A stretch of DNA of 64,000 bases, taken from Puccinia triticina. Its lineage: Eukaryota > Basidiomycota > Pucciniomycetes > Pucciniales > Pucciniaceae. Under the pieces are notes generated by a model, which saw only the letters and a program-made list of their open reading frames with translations, ran no database searches and was not told the origin of the DNA. The translations under genes and the position numbers were made by a program. Shown here in pieces: positions 46,540-55,864 of the stretch; position 1 is the stretch's first letter; every line of letters starts with the position of its first letter. The stretch lies in the NCBI RefSeq assembly GCF_026914185.1, contig NC_070562.1, positions 2,542,001-2,606,000 on the forward strand, read 5' to 3'.

Positions 46540-47553
46540 ATGTCTATCTCTTCACTGCTAGTACTCGGTCTGTCACTCTTTACAATCCATCTTAAGCTCA
46601 TTTTTGGTCTGCCCAGCCCTGAGGCCACTCCACATAAGCTTAACCACTTCCGTGGGTTCCCTGCCTGGAGCCGTGCCCCCCATACCCCGATCATTGACAT
46701 CGATGTCCCGGAAGGGAGTTTAGTCTGGGACCGCGAGCTCCACATCGACAACGGCAAAAAAGTCGAGGTTGTCCACGTTGAAACTGGGCATGTCGTCTAC
46801 CTCATAAGCCAATCCCCCGATGACGATCGCACGACGATAATTTCGAACGGAGAGGGTAAAGAACTCCTACGATTCACACTCGATGTAGGATATCTCATTT
46901 CTGAGCGATGATATGTCCTGCAACTTGATTTCCAAAACTGGGAGCTGAACCTACCAACAATCTTCCCCCATATTTTTTGCCCGCTTGCCTGTTTGGCAAC
47001 TCTTCGAAAAACCCGCACAGAAAAAAGCAATAATGGGTCTTTGGCACGTATACCACACATCCTCAGCTTCACTGAGCTACGAGATCCATCCGAACGGGCC
47101 TGCCACCGATCGCTGGTTTATGCGCCTATCGGGGAAAAACCCTGCAACTTTGGCATATTACCGCGGTCGTTCATCAAACACTGGAAACGTCTACTTGCAT
47201 AAATTCAAACTAGCTGCATTCCAATGTATGTTTCTCTTTTCACCCCAACGTCACCAATTCATGTCGGACCTCAATTCATAACATCGAGCTTCTCTGCTGT
47301 GATATGATCAAGTCACCAACATCCAACAGGTAGACAAATCCCGGATGAAACCGGGTACTTTGAAAGGTGTTCAAAACGTTGTCACATATAAAATAGTTCG
47401 ACGATCAGATGTTCCCGAGGTACGTGAATCTCGACAACCCAAGCTGACCAAAAGATAATCGAATCTGACTCGTCATTGGTGTGAATATTATAGTATTACT
47501 TCATTGGGCTATGGTGCCAGGTCAAAAGAAGAATCGACCACTATGACCTATGA
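46540..47553 (+). CDS. Secreted protein of unknown function, four exons
   Basis: ATG 46540 starts MSISSLLVLGLSLFTIHLKL, a signal peptide, followed by LPSPEATPHKLNHFRGFPAW and DIDVPEGSLVWDRELHIDNG. A phase-0 intron (donor at GTAGGATATC near 46885, acceptor CGCACAG near 47023) leads to KKAIMGLWHVYHTSSASLSY and TDRWFMRLSGKNPATLAYY. A GTATGT donor (47225) and GGTAG acceptor join to KSRMKPGTLKGVQNVV. A GTACGT donor and TATAG acceptor (47493) join to YYFIGLWCQVKRRIDHYDL, stop 47551-47553. Without the first intron the frame ends at 46911 as a 123-residue protein. Phases agree at the proposed junctions. No domain is recognised. A small secreted protein of a rust is an effector candidate by inference only. 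Confidence 0.6.
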
Positions 47554-47689
47554 GCAAGCAACGTACAAAATCACTACGACAAAACCAAACACATTCATTT
47601 TTCTCCAGTCTAGAGTCGCTTTTTACGGCTCCGAGTCCAACCTAGTACCAACAGCGGGTTGACACTACGCTAATCAAGCAGTTTTTCTG

Positions 47690-47775
47690 CCTGCATCAAT
47701 GTGTTCTCTGAAGAGGGTTTTTTTCCTCCTGCATCAATGTGTCCTCTGAAGAGGTTTTTCTGCCCGCTTTGAAAG
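47690..47775. repeat. Two tandem copies of a CATCAATGTGTYCTCTGAAGAGG unit
   Basis: Two copies of about 53 bp containing 'TGCATCAATGTGT' and 'CTCTGAAGAGG', just downstream of the secreted-protein gene. The T-rich tracts could mark the 3' end of the transcript. Confidence 0.6.
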
Positions 47776-47924
47776 TTTGGGAAACTTTGGGGACCATTGA
47801 GTTGTTTTGTCTTTTTAGTCACGTTTGACCAAATTTGTATTCCATCTGCCGGACTAAATTAAAGAATTTGACTCCTGACTCCCAAAATCACCCTGGGTCA
47901 ATTTTTGGTTCTGGTGACCTGGAA

Positions 47925-48056
47925 TGGACATTATATTGTGGATTCTTGTGAAATCCAATAAAGTTTTGGTAGACCTGATCAGATGTCATGTGATGACATG
48001 AAAAAATAAATGAATATTGCCAACAGTTTATTGCTGCCAAATCAATATGGGGCCTT
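47925..48056. mobile_element. Decayed copy of the PIF/Harbinger-type MITE at 53756-53905
   Basis: It shares AAGTTTTGG.AGACCTGATC, CAGATGTCA and AATATTGCC, and ends ATATGGGGCCTT like the intact copy's right end ACGGGGCCTTA. The left end is worn. Confidence 0.5.
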
Positions 48057-48838
48057 GCTGAAGATTTTACAAATATTTTATCAAAAAAAGTTCAATGTAG
48101 ATAAAAATGATTTGGAAAATGCAAAAGATTAGTGAATGAGGGCATGCTTCAGGAAAGGTTGGCTGACATCTCCTGCCAAAACTGGCTTTATGATTTTATG
48201 TAAACAGTGACATGTCACCAGGGGGGGAATGGTTGCACTCTCCAGAGAGTGCCAGACTGTAATTTAGTCATTCCTTGTGTCTGATGTGAGTTGAATGTCA
48301 AACAGTGAGTATGCAGCAACTGATGTTGAAGTCAATTTGATATAGATTCAATGACATGTTGGGCTCATCAGTAATTATGTCTGAAAAGACAAGCCACTAT
48401 GGATGATATCAGGTAGTGACAGTTTATTCTGATCCTGTGCCTATGTCTAAGCTTCAGTGCCAGCTAATAATTCTGCCACCTCCAGTTTGGCCCCATTGTA
48501 ATGCATTCCATCCAAATAGCAAGGTGTTTGTGTCATTTTATAAAGACTATCTCAGAACTCAAAACCTTTTTTTTCCACACTCACTTTGGACAATCATGCA
48601 CCATCAATGATTTAGAATGATTCTGAGGCCTGTGTCTGGGCAGCTTTTTCTTTCTTGTATTTTGGGAAAGGCAGCAGAGATGACAAGGTGTGCCAAAGGC
48701 ACAACATCCTGCTTGATGAAGCTTCACAGATAAGAAAGAGACACCTTTGGATGGAGCAGAGAAATCTGCTGTTATTAACCCCAACCACCTTCAAACTCCA
48801 TAAAAACTTCACATCTTGGATCTAGTTTCTTTCCCCAC
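48057..48838. other. No gene; a short repeat shared with 55018-55062
   Basis: 48218-48262 contains CACTCTCCAGAGAGTGCCAG inside a 42-bp segment that recurs inverted at 55018-55062. No gene is visible in the rest. Confidence 0.45.
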
Positions 48839-48839
48839 T

Positions 48840-49265
48840 CACAGTCTCTTTCCTGTTCCTGTTCAGTCATCCTATCCTGTCCTGTCATCCTTTCCTGTTC
48901 CCTGTCCTGTCATGTTCCCTGTCCTGTCATGTTCCCTGTCCTGTCCTTTTCCCTGTCCTGTCCTGTTCCCTGTCCTGTCCTGTTCCCTGTCCTGTCCTGT
49001 TCCCTGTCCTGTCCTGTTCCCTGTCCTGTCCTGTTCCCTGTCCTGTCCTTTTCCCTGTCCTGTCCTGTTCCCTGTCCTGTCCTGTTCCCTGTCCTGTCCT
49101 GTCCCTGTCACCTGGCCAGTTACCTGTCCAGTACCCTGTTCTGTCCTGTCCCCTGATCTGTCCTATCCCCTGATCTGTCCTGTCCCCTGTTCTGTCCTGT
49201 CACATGTTCTGTCCTGTTACCTGTCATGTCCTCTCACCTGTCCCTTCATGTCCTGTCACTTGTCT
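48840..49265. repeat. CCTGTCCTGTTCCCTGT minisatellite
   Basis: About 425 bp of a 16-17-bp motif, TCCTGTTCCCTGTCCTG, with frequent 5-6-bp slippage variants. Long frames exist on both strands only because the unit lacks stops, so they are not genes. Confidence 0.92.
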
Positions 49266-49674
49266 AGGCCCCCTTTGGATCTTGTTGAGGGGGCTCTCTA
49301 GTTGTCTTCTTAAGTCTGCTCCTCACATTTGAAATAGAGTATTGAGTCTGAGCTTTAACTTCTCATGAGTACCCCACTCAATGATTCCCCATTAAGAGAA
49401 AATTCATTCCCAAAAAGCTCCTTGGTCAAATCCCCTCCTCTTTCACCTCCATTGGCACCTGGGGCTGAAAGTCAAAACTCAACAGGATCTCAATCCATGG
49501 CCTGAGTGGCTGCTGCTTTAATTAGCTGATTTATATATGCTGGGGACTGCTGTCTCACATTCTCAGACATGCACTGTACACAGGAATCATCTGTGACAAT
49601 GTTTTTGTTTGTGGCCATGTGTATTCAAGGCCAAATTGGCACTGAGTGATCCACAAATTTTTGTGTGAAAGTAT
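49266..49674. other. No gene seen
   Basis: No coding or repeat feature stands out. AGTAT at 49670-49674 is the left target-site copy of the miniature LTR element. Confidence 0.45.
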
Positions 49675-49709
49675 TGTAGAGGTAGTATATGTTGGTACAC
49701 CTCACACCT

Positions 49710-49781
49710 GTGGATATAGCTCAACGGTAGAGCAACCCAGCATGCATCGGGGAGATGCGGGTTCGATTCCCCCTGTCCGCA
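49710..49781 (+). tRNA. tRNA-like gene within the 5' LTR (probably a pseudo-tRNA)
   Basis: 72 nt with normal tRNA spacing. The acceptor stem GTGGATA/TGTCCGC pairs with two G-U wobbles, the D stem GCTC/GAGC is perfect, the variable loop has five bases, and the T arm GCGGG-TTCGATT-CCCCC has one mismatch. The Pol III A box TAGCTCAACGG and B box GGTTCGATTCC both fit their consensus, and TTTT follows at 49789. The anticodon arm is poor (ACCCA/TCGGG, two mismatches) and by position the loop GCATGCA would give anticodon ATG with C at position 33. It is therefore transcribable in principle but unlikely to be a working tRNA. Confidence 0.65.
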
Positions 49782-49804
49782 CTATTCCTTTTACTCGCTC
49801 TACA

Positions 49805-49816
49805 GGTTATGAGCCC
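49805..49816 (+). promoter_or_regulatory. Primer-binding site of the miniature element
   Basis: The complement of GGTTATGAGCCC is GGGCTCATAACC, which matches the anticodon stem-loop of eukaryotic initiator tRNA-Met as I recall it. It differs at one base from the copia site at 16107-16118. Confidence 0.7.
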
Positions 49817-49934
49817 AGCGCTATAGGCAGCTGCGTACCTGGGATGAGCCTCTGGGAGGATTAGTGGGCTCTGTCACCGGTGTAGGTGTACAGGGGGTGT
49901 GTAGAGGTAGTATATGTTGGTACACCTCACACCT

Positions 49935-50006
49935 GTGGATATAGCTCAACGGTAGAGCAACCCAGCATGCATCGGGGAGATGCGGGTTCGATTCCCCCTG
50001 TCCGCA
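49935..50006 (+). tRNA. tRNA-like gene within the 3' LTR, identical copy
   Basis: Same 72 nt as 49710-49781, 225 bp downstream, with the same unusual anticodon loop, so both come from one LTR template. TTTT follows at 50014. Confidence 0.65.
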
Positions 50007-50034
50007 CTATTCCTTTTACTCGCTCTACAAGTAT

Positions 50035-50715
50035 TGATGCATTTGAATATGGGGAGCTCCTATATTTACCACTGTATAGAAGAGGAGGGGATGTGTAATC
50101 AAATTGAGTCCTCTGTGGTTTTCAACTTTCCTAGGGTTCAGCCATGTGCAAGTAGAGTAGCAAGTTGTAGACCAAGGTGCTCTTTTAAGCCCTGGATGTT
50201 AGGTTTTGAAGGCACACAAGTCAAATATTGTCATGTTCCCGTTACATTTTGTTGTACTGTACACAGCAAGGCCTAGCCGCAAAACATATCTGGAGAGTAT
50301 CAGATTGGTAGAATGTGACTACAATCTTTGTTATTTATTGGTGTTTGGAATATCCAGCCAGGGAATTGTTTTTTGCACACCAATTCAAATTAAGCGCCAT
50401 ATGCAAGGGTTTTGGGACCAAACACAAGCTATGTAGCAGATAGCTTGATTTGCCCTCTGGTTGTGATTGTGAAAACTGGTAACAATCTGCGTCTTTTGTG
50501 AAAGCCCACACCCACCCCGTCAACCTGTCTCTCAGCATTGCCATCTGCACAGAGAAATGAGGACCACCTTCTACATACCTTGGCCAATCCATCACTCTGT
50601 TATCTGTATGTCTCCCAGCCTCCAGGAATGATGTCCCACAGGTCGGCTTTCTTCAACACAGTTGCCTTTGAGCTCATTTATACCACACCCCAAAACATTT
50701 CATTGGTGATCTCGG
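50035..50715. other. No gene seen
   Basis: Mixed sequence with only short, unsupported frames. Nothing further can be assigned. Confidence 0.4.
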
Positions 50716-51300
50716 AGTACATACTCCCTTCAATGGCTGACACAACTTGGCCATTGAAGGGAGCCAAACTACACACTTGCTTCAATGGCCAAGTTGTGCC
50801 AGAAATTGAAGGGAATGTGTAATCCCTTTGATGGCCAGGTTGTAATGGCCATTGAACGGAGTGTTTACTCCCTTTGATGGCCGGTGCAACCCGGTCATTG
50901 AGGGGAGTCTATGTACACCCAATGGCCAAGTTGCACTCACCATTAAAGGGAGTACGCACTTGCTTCAACAGCTGGGTTGTACCGGCCATCAAAGGGAGTG
51001 CGGACTCCCTTTGAGTCAAGCATGGTCCCTTGTGAAATTTCCCACCTATGTCAAAGGTGCAACTGGGTCATTGCAGTGAGACTCCCTTTGATGGCCAGGT
51101 TGTACTGGCCATTGAAAGGAGTTTCTCCCCTCAATGTCTGGTACAACCCTGCCATCAAGAGGAGTTCACACTCCCTTCAATGGCCAAGTTGTACCAGCCA
51201 TCAAAGGGAGTGTGTACTCTCCTCAATGGCTGGTACACCCCAGCCATTTATTTGAGTGTGTACTCCCTTTGATGGAGGGTAGGACTTGTCATTGGGGGTA
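50716..51300. repeat. Hairpin-word array, CTCCCTTTGATGGCC type
   Basis: About ten words of 36-42 bp of the form CTCCCTTTGATGGCC...GGCCATTGAAGGGAG, each able to fold on itself, joined by GTGTGTACTCCC or ACACACTTGC connectors. Spacing and sequence are variable, so this is a degenerate array and not a clean satellite. Confidence 0.8.
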
Positions 51301-51625
51301 GATTCCCAAGGATTCATCTTGGAAAGCTGGGTATATATATATATCCAGCTTGGTAAGGGAGGTCTCCAGCTATCCAGGAGGACCTCCCTCACCAAGCTGG
51401 ATACATATGTATCCAGCTCACTGGGGTGAGTCCTCTTGGTAAGCTGGATTCATATGTATCCAGGTCACTGAGACAAGTCATCCTGGCAGGCTGGTATGTC
51501 AGCTCGCCAAGAGCCATCCTCCTGGACTGTTAGGAGTAGGCCCTTGTCTTGGTGAGCTTAACCAGCTTGGCAAGGGATGTCCTCCCCACAAGCTGGTCAC
51601 ATATCCAGCTTGCTGAGTTGACTCA
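51301..51625. repeat. Hairpin-word array, AGCTGGATACATATGTATCCAGCT type
   Basis: Words such as AAGCTGGATACATATG with their complement, and GGAGGTC...GACCTCC, follow each other for about 300 bp. The sequence is different from the preceding array but has the same style. Confidence 0.7.
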
Positions 51626-54260
51626 CCTCTTTGACTGGAGGCATTCCTCCGGTCAACAAGGTGTAAATAAATCTGACAGGAGGGATTAATTCCTCCGCTC
51701 AGAGGTTTGTAAACCTCCTTAACCACAGGGATTCCTCTGGTCAAAGAGGTGTACATAAATCCAACAGGAGGGATTGGTTCCTGCAGTCAGAGGTATGTAC
51801 ACCTCCTTGGCCGCAGGGATTCCTCCTGTCAAAGAGTTGTGTATGGGTTATCCAAAGTTTTCACCTCCACAATTTTCAATGCAGAAACTCAGGCCACAGA
51901 CTTCAAGTCACAAGATTGGCTACAGGGGTGGAAAAGAAGTTCCAAAGAATGATTATGAAATAAAAAAAAGTAAAAATAAAAAAATGAAAAATGTGAAAAA
52001 TATCTAATTTACTGCAAATTTCTCAGAATGTTCATTACTGTTCCAACCAAGGAGGGAAAATCAGAGAGCACAGCATGGCATGCAACAAGAATGATAAAAA
52101 ATGAAATTTTTTGAAACCATTGCCAATGCTTTTTCTTGGATCAAATAAATTGAGTCAAATTAGTGGTTATTTGGGCTACAGTCCCTGAGTTCAATTTGAA
52201 ATTGGTGGATAGCCCATCCACCCAAAAAAATAGGGGGTTACTAAACGTACCCGGTTTTTCCGCGTTTGTACCCGGTTTTTGCGTACCCCCTTTTCCGCGT
52301 GCGTACCCGGTTTTTTTCTACTCATTTCTACGCAACGCAAATAGGCTTAAAATTCATCTAAAATCCTGAAAAGAATTATGACACATTCAAAATTCCAAAA
52401 AAGCAACTTTAAATGATTTAATTAATTTTTTGCATACCCCCTTTTCCCCAGTGTGTACTAAGGGAATATCTTTTTTGTTACATGTACCAGGGTTCCAAAA
52501 AATTGAGGGAACATTTAAACATGCATTAGAAGCTTCCTTTGAAATTTTTGAGAGAAAAAAATAGGTACGTGGCGGGTTCATGGTGTGCTTAGTAGAAAAA
52601 TGACTGCTACATGTATAACTTTTTTGTTACACATTTAAAGAGTCTAAAAATTTCAAAAATGTTTCTATGGTGTATATTCTGTGCTCCAATAAATTTATAG
52701 CAATGGGGTAAACACCAAACATGAGATATAGGGGGGCCGGGCAGCCTTAATAGGAACAATCTGCCTAATTATTGAATATTTTTTTTGATAAATTTCCCAG
52801 AAGTCTAAGGACTTAAGGGGTTACATAATGATGCATATTCTCTGCGCTCTGAAACTTTTGGCAATATTGGTACCTCAGAACATGAAATATAAGGGGTGTG
52901 TGGTAGTCATATTGCCTTACTGCGCACCCCTTATATCTGACGTTCTGAGGTACCAATATTGCCAAAAGTTTCAGAGCGCAGAGAATATGCATCATTCTAT
53001 AACCCCTGCAGTCCTTAGACTTCTGGTAAATTTATCAAAAAAGATATTCAATAATTAGCCAGATTGCTCCTATTAAGGCTGCCCGCCCCCCCTATATCTC
53101 ATGTTTGGTGTTTACCCCATTGCTATAAATTTATTGGAGCACAGAATATACACCATAGAAACATTTTTGAAATTTTTAGACTCTTTAAATGTGTAACAAA
53201 AAAGTTATACATGTAGCAGTCATTTTTCTACTAAGCACACCATGAACCCGCCACGTACCTATTTTTTTCTCTCAAAAATTTCAAAGGAAGCTTCTAATGC
53301 ATGTTTAAATGTTCCCTCAATTTTTTGGAACCCTGGTACATGTAACAAAAAAGATATTCCCTTAGTACACACTGGGGAAAAGGGGGTATGCAAAAAATTA
53401 ATTAAATCATTTAAAGTTGCTTTTTTGGAATTTTGAATGTGTCATAATTCTTTTCAGGATTTTAGATGAATTTTAAGCCTATTTGCGTTGCGTAGAAATG
53501 AGTAGAAAAAAACCGGGTACATACGCGGAAAAGGGGGTACGCAAAAACCGGGTACAAACGCGGAAATACCTGGGTACGTTTAGTAACCCCCAAAAAATAT
53601 TGAAAATGGTTTCAAAAAATTTCATTTTTTATCATTCTTATTGCATGCCATGCTGTGCTCTCTTATTTTCCCTCCTTGGTTGGAACAGTAATGAACATTC
53701 TGAGAAACTTGCAGTAAATTAGATATTTTTCATATTTTTCATTTTTACTTTTTTAGGCCCTGTTTGGAGCCAATATAAATGCGCAATATAATCTGGAATT
53801 TTGTGACATCTGATCAAGTTTTGGCAGACCTGATCAGATGTCACATAGGATGTCCCGCAAAAAAACTCATATATTGCCCAGATTATATTGGCTCCAAACG
53901 GGGCCTTACTTTTTTTATTTCATAATAATTCTTGGGAACTTCTTTTCCACCCCTGTAGCCAATCTTGTGACTTGAAGTCTGGGGCCTGAGCTTCTGCATT
54001 GTAAATTGTGGAAGTGAAAACTTTGGCTAACCCACTGTACACCTGCTTGAACAGAGGGATCCCTCTGGTCAAAGAGATGTATGTAGCTCTTTGACTGGAA
54101 TCACTCCAGCCAAGGGGGTATGCCTCCTCAGCCAGAGGGATTCCTCCAGTCAAATAGACAGTACACCTTTTTACTGGAGGAATCCCTACAATTGAGGAGG
54201 CAACCTGTGATTGGAGGCATTCCTCCAGTCAGAGCTGTGCAATTATTGGGATTCCTCCAA
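51626..54260. repeat. Large palindrome of about 2.6 kb
   Basis: The sequence reads inverted about a centre near 52911. The outermost parts (51626-51845 and 54040-54260) are ACTGGAGG...CCTCCAGT hairpin words. The middle parts match inversely (TTCAAGTCACAAGATTGGC at 51900 and its complement near 53960). The inner parts are nearly identical: a 64-codon frame starting MNPPRTYFFL is present with identical residues on the minus strand at 52581-52387 and on the plus strand at 53242-53436. The loop is about 22 bp (52900-52921). The right arm contains a MITE (53756-53905) that the left arm lacks; the left arm contains about 100 bp near 52110-52215 that the right arm lacks. No gene is inferred from the repeated frame. 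Confidence 0.9.
53756..53905. mobile_element. PIF/Harbinger (Tourist)-like MITE in the right arm
   Basis: 150 bp with TIRs starting GGCCCTGTTTGGAGCC (left) and GGCCCCGTTTGGAGCC (right, inverted), flanked by TTA at 53753-53755 and 53906-53908. TIR and 3-bp TTA duplication are typical of PIF/Harbinger MITEs. The central part holds GACATCTGATCA...TGATCAGATGTC. The empty site is preserved in the left palindrome arm near 51970. Confidence 0.88.
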
Positions 54261-54741
54261 CCAGAGCCTCATAGGTCAATTTGACTTGCAACACAGCAGT
54301 TGTACTGTTGTATTACCTGTAATCCAAAAGTAAAAATTTGGTGCAAACAAGACAACCCCTGGGTCACAGGTGTATGGAAAGTACTTGTACTAAATTCTTG
54401 CCTGTTGTTCAGCCCAAGATCCTGGAACCTGTACCCGCACCTGGCACCTGTAGATGAGTACTTTTTGTAGGCCTGAAAGTACTCCCCTAAAGGTGCTGAG
54501 TACTTGCCAAGGAGTACTTTGTGCAATATCTATGACTAAGCATGAATTACACTGCTGAAACAGATGGCATGTTTGATGGTTACAGAAGAAAGTATGTCTG
54601 GAAGTATCTCAATTGCCACAGCCTCATGCTGTGATTTTAACTCACCAGATTATACAAGCACAACTACAGCAGAGATTGATATCAGTTGAACATAACATCA
54701 AGCTAGCACACAACTGATTTCAAACTGACCCACAACTCATA
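54261..54741. other. No gene seen
   Basis: Includes a short GTACC-containing stretch at 54428-54500 (CTGTACCCGCACCTGGCACC) in the style of the GGGTACC blocks elsewhere. No coding evidence. Confidence 0.4.
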
Positions 54742-54989
54742 CACTGCAAAAAAAAACTGTGTCAACTGTGAGCAGTTGACATGTGGTAACTCTGAGGAAG
54801 CTTGTGGTGTTACACCAGCCTTACTCAAGGTTTGACTCAACCCAAGCTTCAATGCACAGTCACTGGGCACCTTGCACAGTGACTGTGCCAACAAAGGCAC
54901 TTGCGCATCCAGGTGGAGTTACAATGGCAGCTTGACTCGAGTATCCTGCGTGTCAACTGCAAGCAGTTGACCAAGTTTTTTTTGCAGTG
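54742..54989. mobile_element. CACTA-type MITE, 248 bp
   Basis: Ends CACTGCAAAAAAAAACTG and its imperfect complement, TIRs of about 45 bp including GCAGTTGACA, and a 3-bp duplication ATA at 54739-54741 and 54990-54992. The ends match those at 1966, 42042 and 45818 in type. It is non-coding. Confidence 0.85.
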
Positions 54990-54992
54990 ATA

Positions 54993-55480
54993 TCTGGCAG
55001 TGTTCCTGAAAGAAATTCCCATCTGGCACTCTCCAGAGAGTGCCACCATTCTCCCCCTGGTGTATGCAGTTTTGTGCATCATAGATAGAATACAAAAGAA
55101 GTAAACAATTTGCAGAATTGAGACCCATTGTACAGGCACTTGGTCAAGGTCAAGTTCCCACAATCACATTCTTTTGCTAGGTGTACCAGGTCCAGTAAGC
55201 AGTTGCTGTGTCTAGTAAAAACTAGCAGTTTCCTTGAACAATGTCAAGAAGAACATGGACAAGATTCTGTTGACCTACAGAATGTACATACACAAGCCTA
55301 GTTGCTGTATTTGTAAAAAAGTTATACACTCATGAGCCAAAGATAAACACACTAGAATAAGACACAACAACATGAAAGGAGACCTGCAAAGACTGAGCCA
55401 AGAAGATTGTTGCCACACAGCAATATATATATCTACATATAACTAAAGAAATAGCCTCTGGGGGCCAAATAAACCTGTAC
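54993..55480. other. No gene; short inverted relative of 48218-48262
   Basis: 55018-55062 carries GGCACTCTCCAGAGAGTGCC and is the inverted relative of 48218-48262. The rest lacks features. Confidence 0.45.
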
Positions 55481-55484
55481 AGTT

Positions 55485-55830
55485 ATCTGTCATGCAAGTA
55501 ACGCCGGCGTCGATATCCTGTACAAGTTTATGTCATGCGAGTAACGCCGGCGTTGGTATGCATGTAACGCCGGCGTCGATGCTCTTTTTGTATTAAGGAG
55601 TCTGTTCAAGCAGCCTTGGGTGAGACATCACCATTGCAGTTCAAATCAGACTGCTTGAACGGACTCCCTCAAGGCTCAGCAGGCAGCTCTGTGTCTCTGA
55701 AATATGTGTGCCAGTCTTCTGGAACGGAATGGCGATGCGGCACGCCCACAACTTTGTACGGCGTTCCTGTAAGTTTAACGGAATCTGTATGTCTGTAAGA
55801 GACTCCGTTAAGCACCGGATGCTTGAATGG
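55485..55830. repeat. TAACGCCGGCGT triplet and GAGTC...GACTC inverted repeats
   Basis: GTAACGCCGGCGT, itself palindromic at its core, occurs three times at 55499-55580. Next, GAGTCTGTTCAAGCAG (near 55600) pairs with CTGCTTGAACGGACTC (near 55650). These could be ends of a degraded element. No gene is seen. Confidence 0.5.
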
Positions 55831-55864
55831 ACTCGCTTCCAGATGTGTCACCGGTAAAAGTGAA

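Larger units (their letters stand above)
49675..50029 (+). mobile_element. Miniature LTR retrotransposon (TRIM) with tRNA-like LTRs
   Basis: A 355-bp unit: LTR 49675-49804, internal 49805-49899, LTR 49900-50029. The two 130-bp LTRs are identical by eye, begin TGTAGAG and end CTCTACA, and the unit is flanked by AGTAT at 49670-49674 and 50030-50034. The internal part is only 95 bp: a primer site GGTTATGAGCCC directly after the LTR, no coding capacity, and a polypurine tract ACAGGGGGTG directly before the second LTR. This is the layout of a terminal-repeat retrotransposon in miniature. It needs proteins from elsewhere; a copia element with nearly the same primer site and purine tract is in this window. 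Confidence 0.9.

Noticed and set aside
48816..49301. Long open frames (SCPVPCPV... and TGQDREQ...) on both strands
   Set aside because: They arise from the 16-17-bp minisatellite, which has no stop codon in these frames. Both strands are open at once and there is no other coding sign.
49710..49781. Functional nuclear tRNA gene
   Set aside because: The anticodon stem has two mismatches, position 33 is not T, and both copies lie in LTRs of a mobile element. Kept as a tRNA-like cassette only.
50716..51300. CRISPR-like array
   Set aside because: Repeats are degenerate, palindromic and irregularly spaced, with no unique spacers or cas genes, in a eukaryotic genome.
52387..53436. Identical 64-residue ORFs in both palindrome arms as a duplicated gene
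   Set aside because: No domain, no signal peptide and AT-rich low complexity. The identity is explained by arm identity; used only as evidence for the palindrome.
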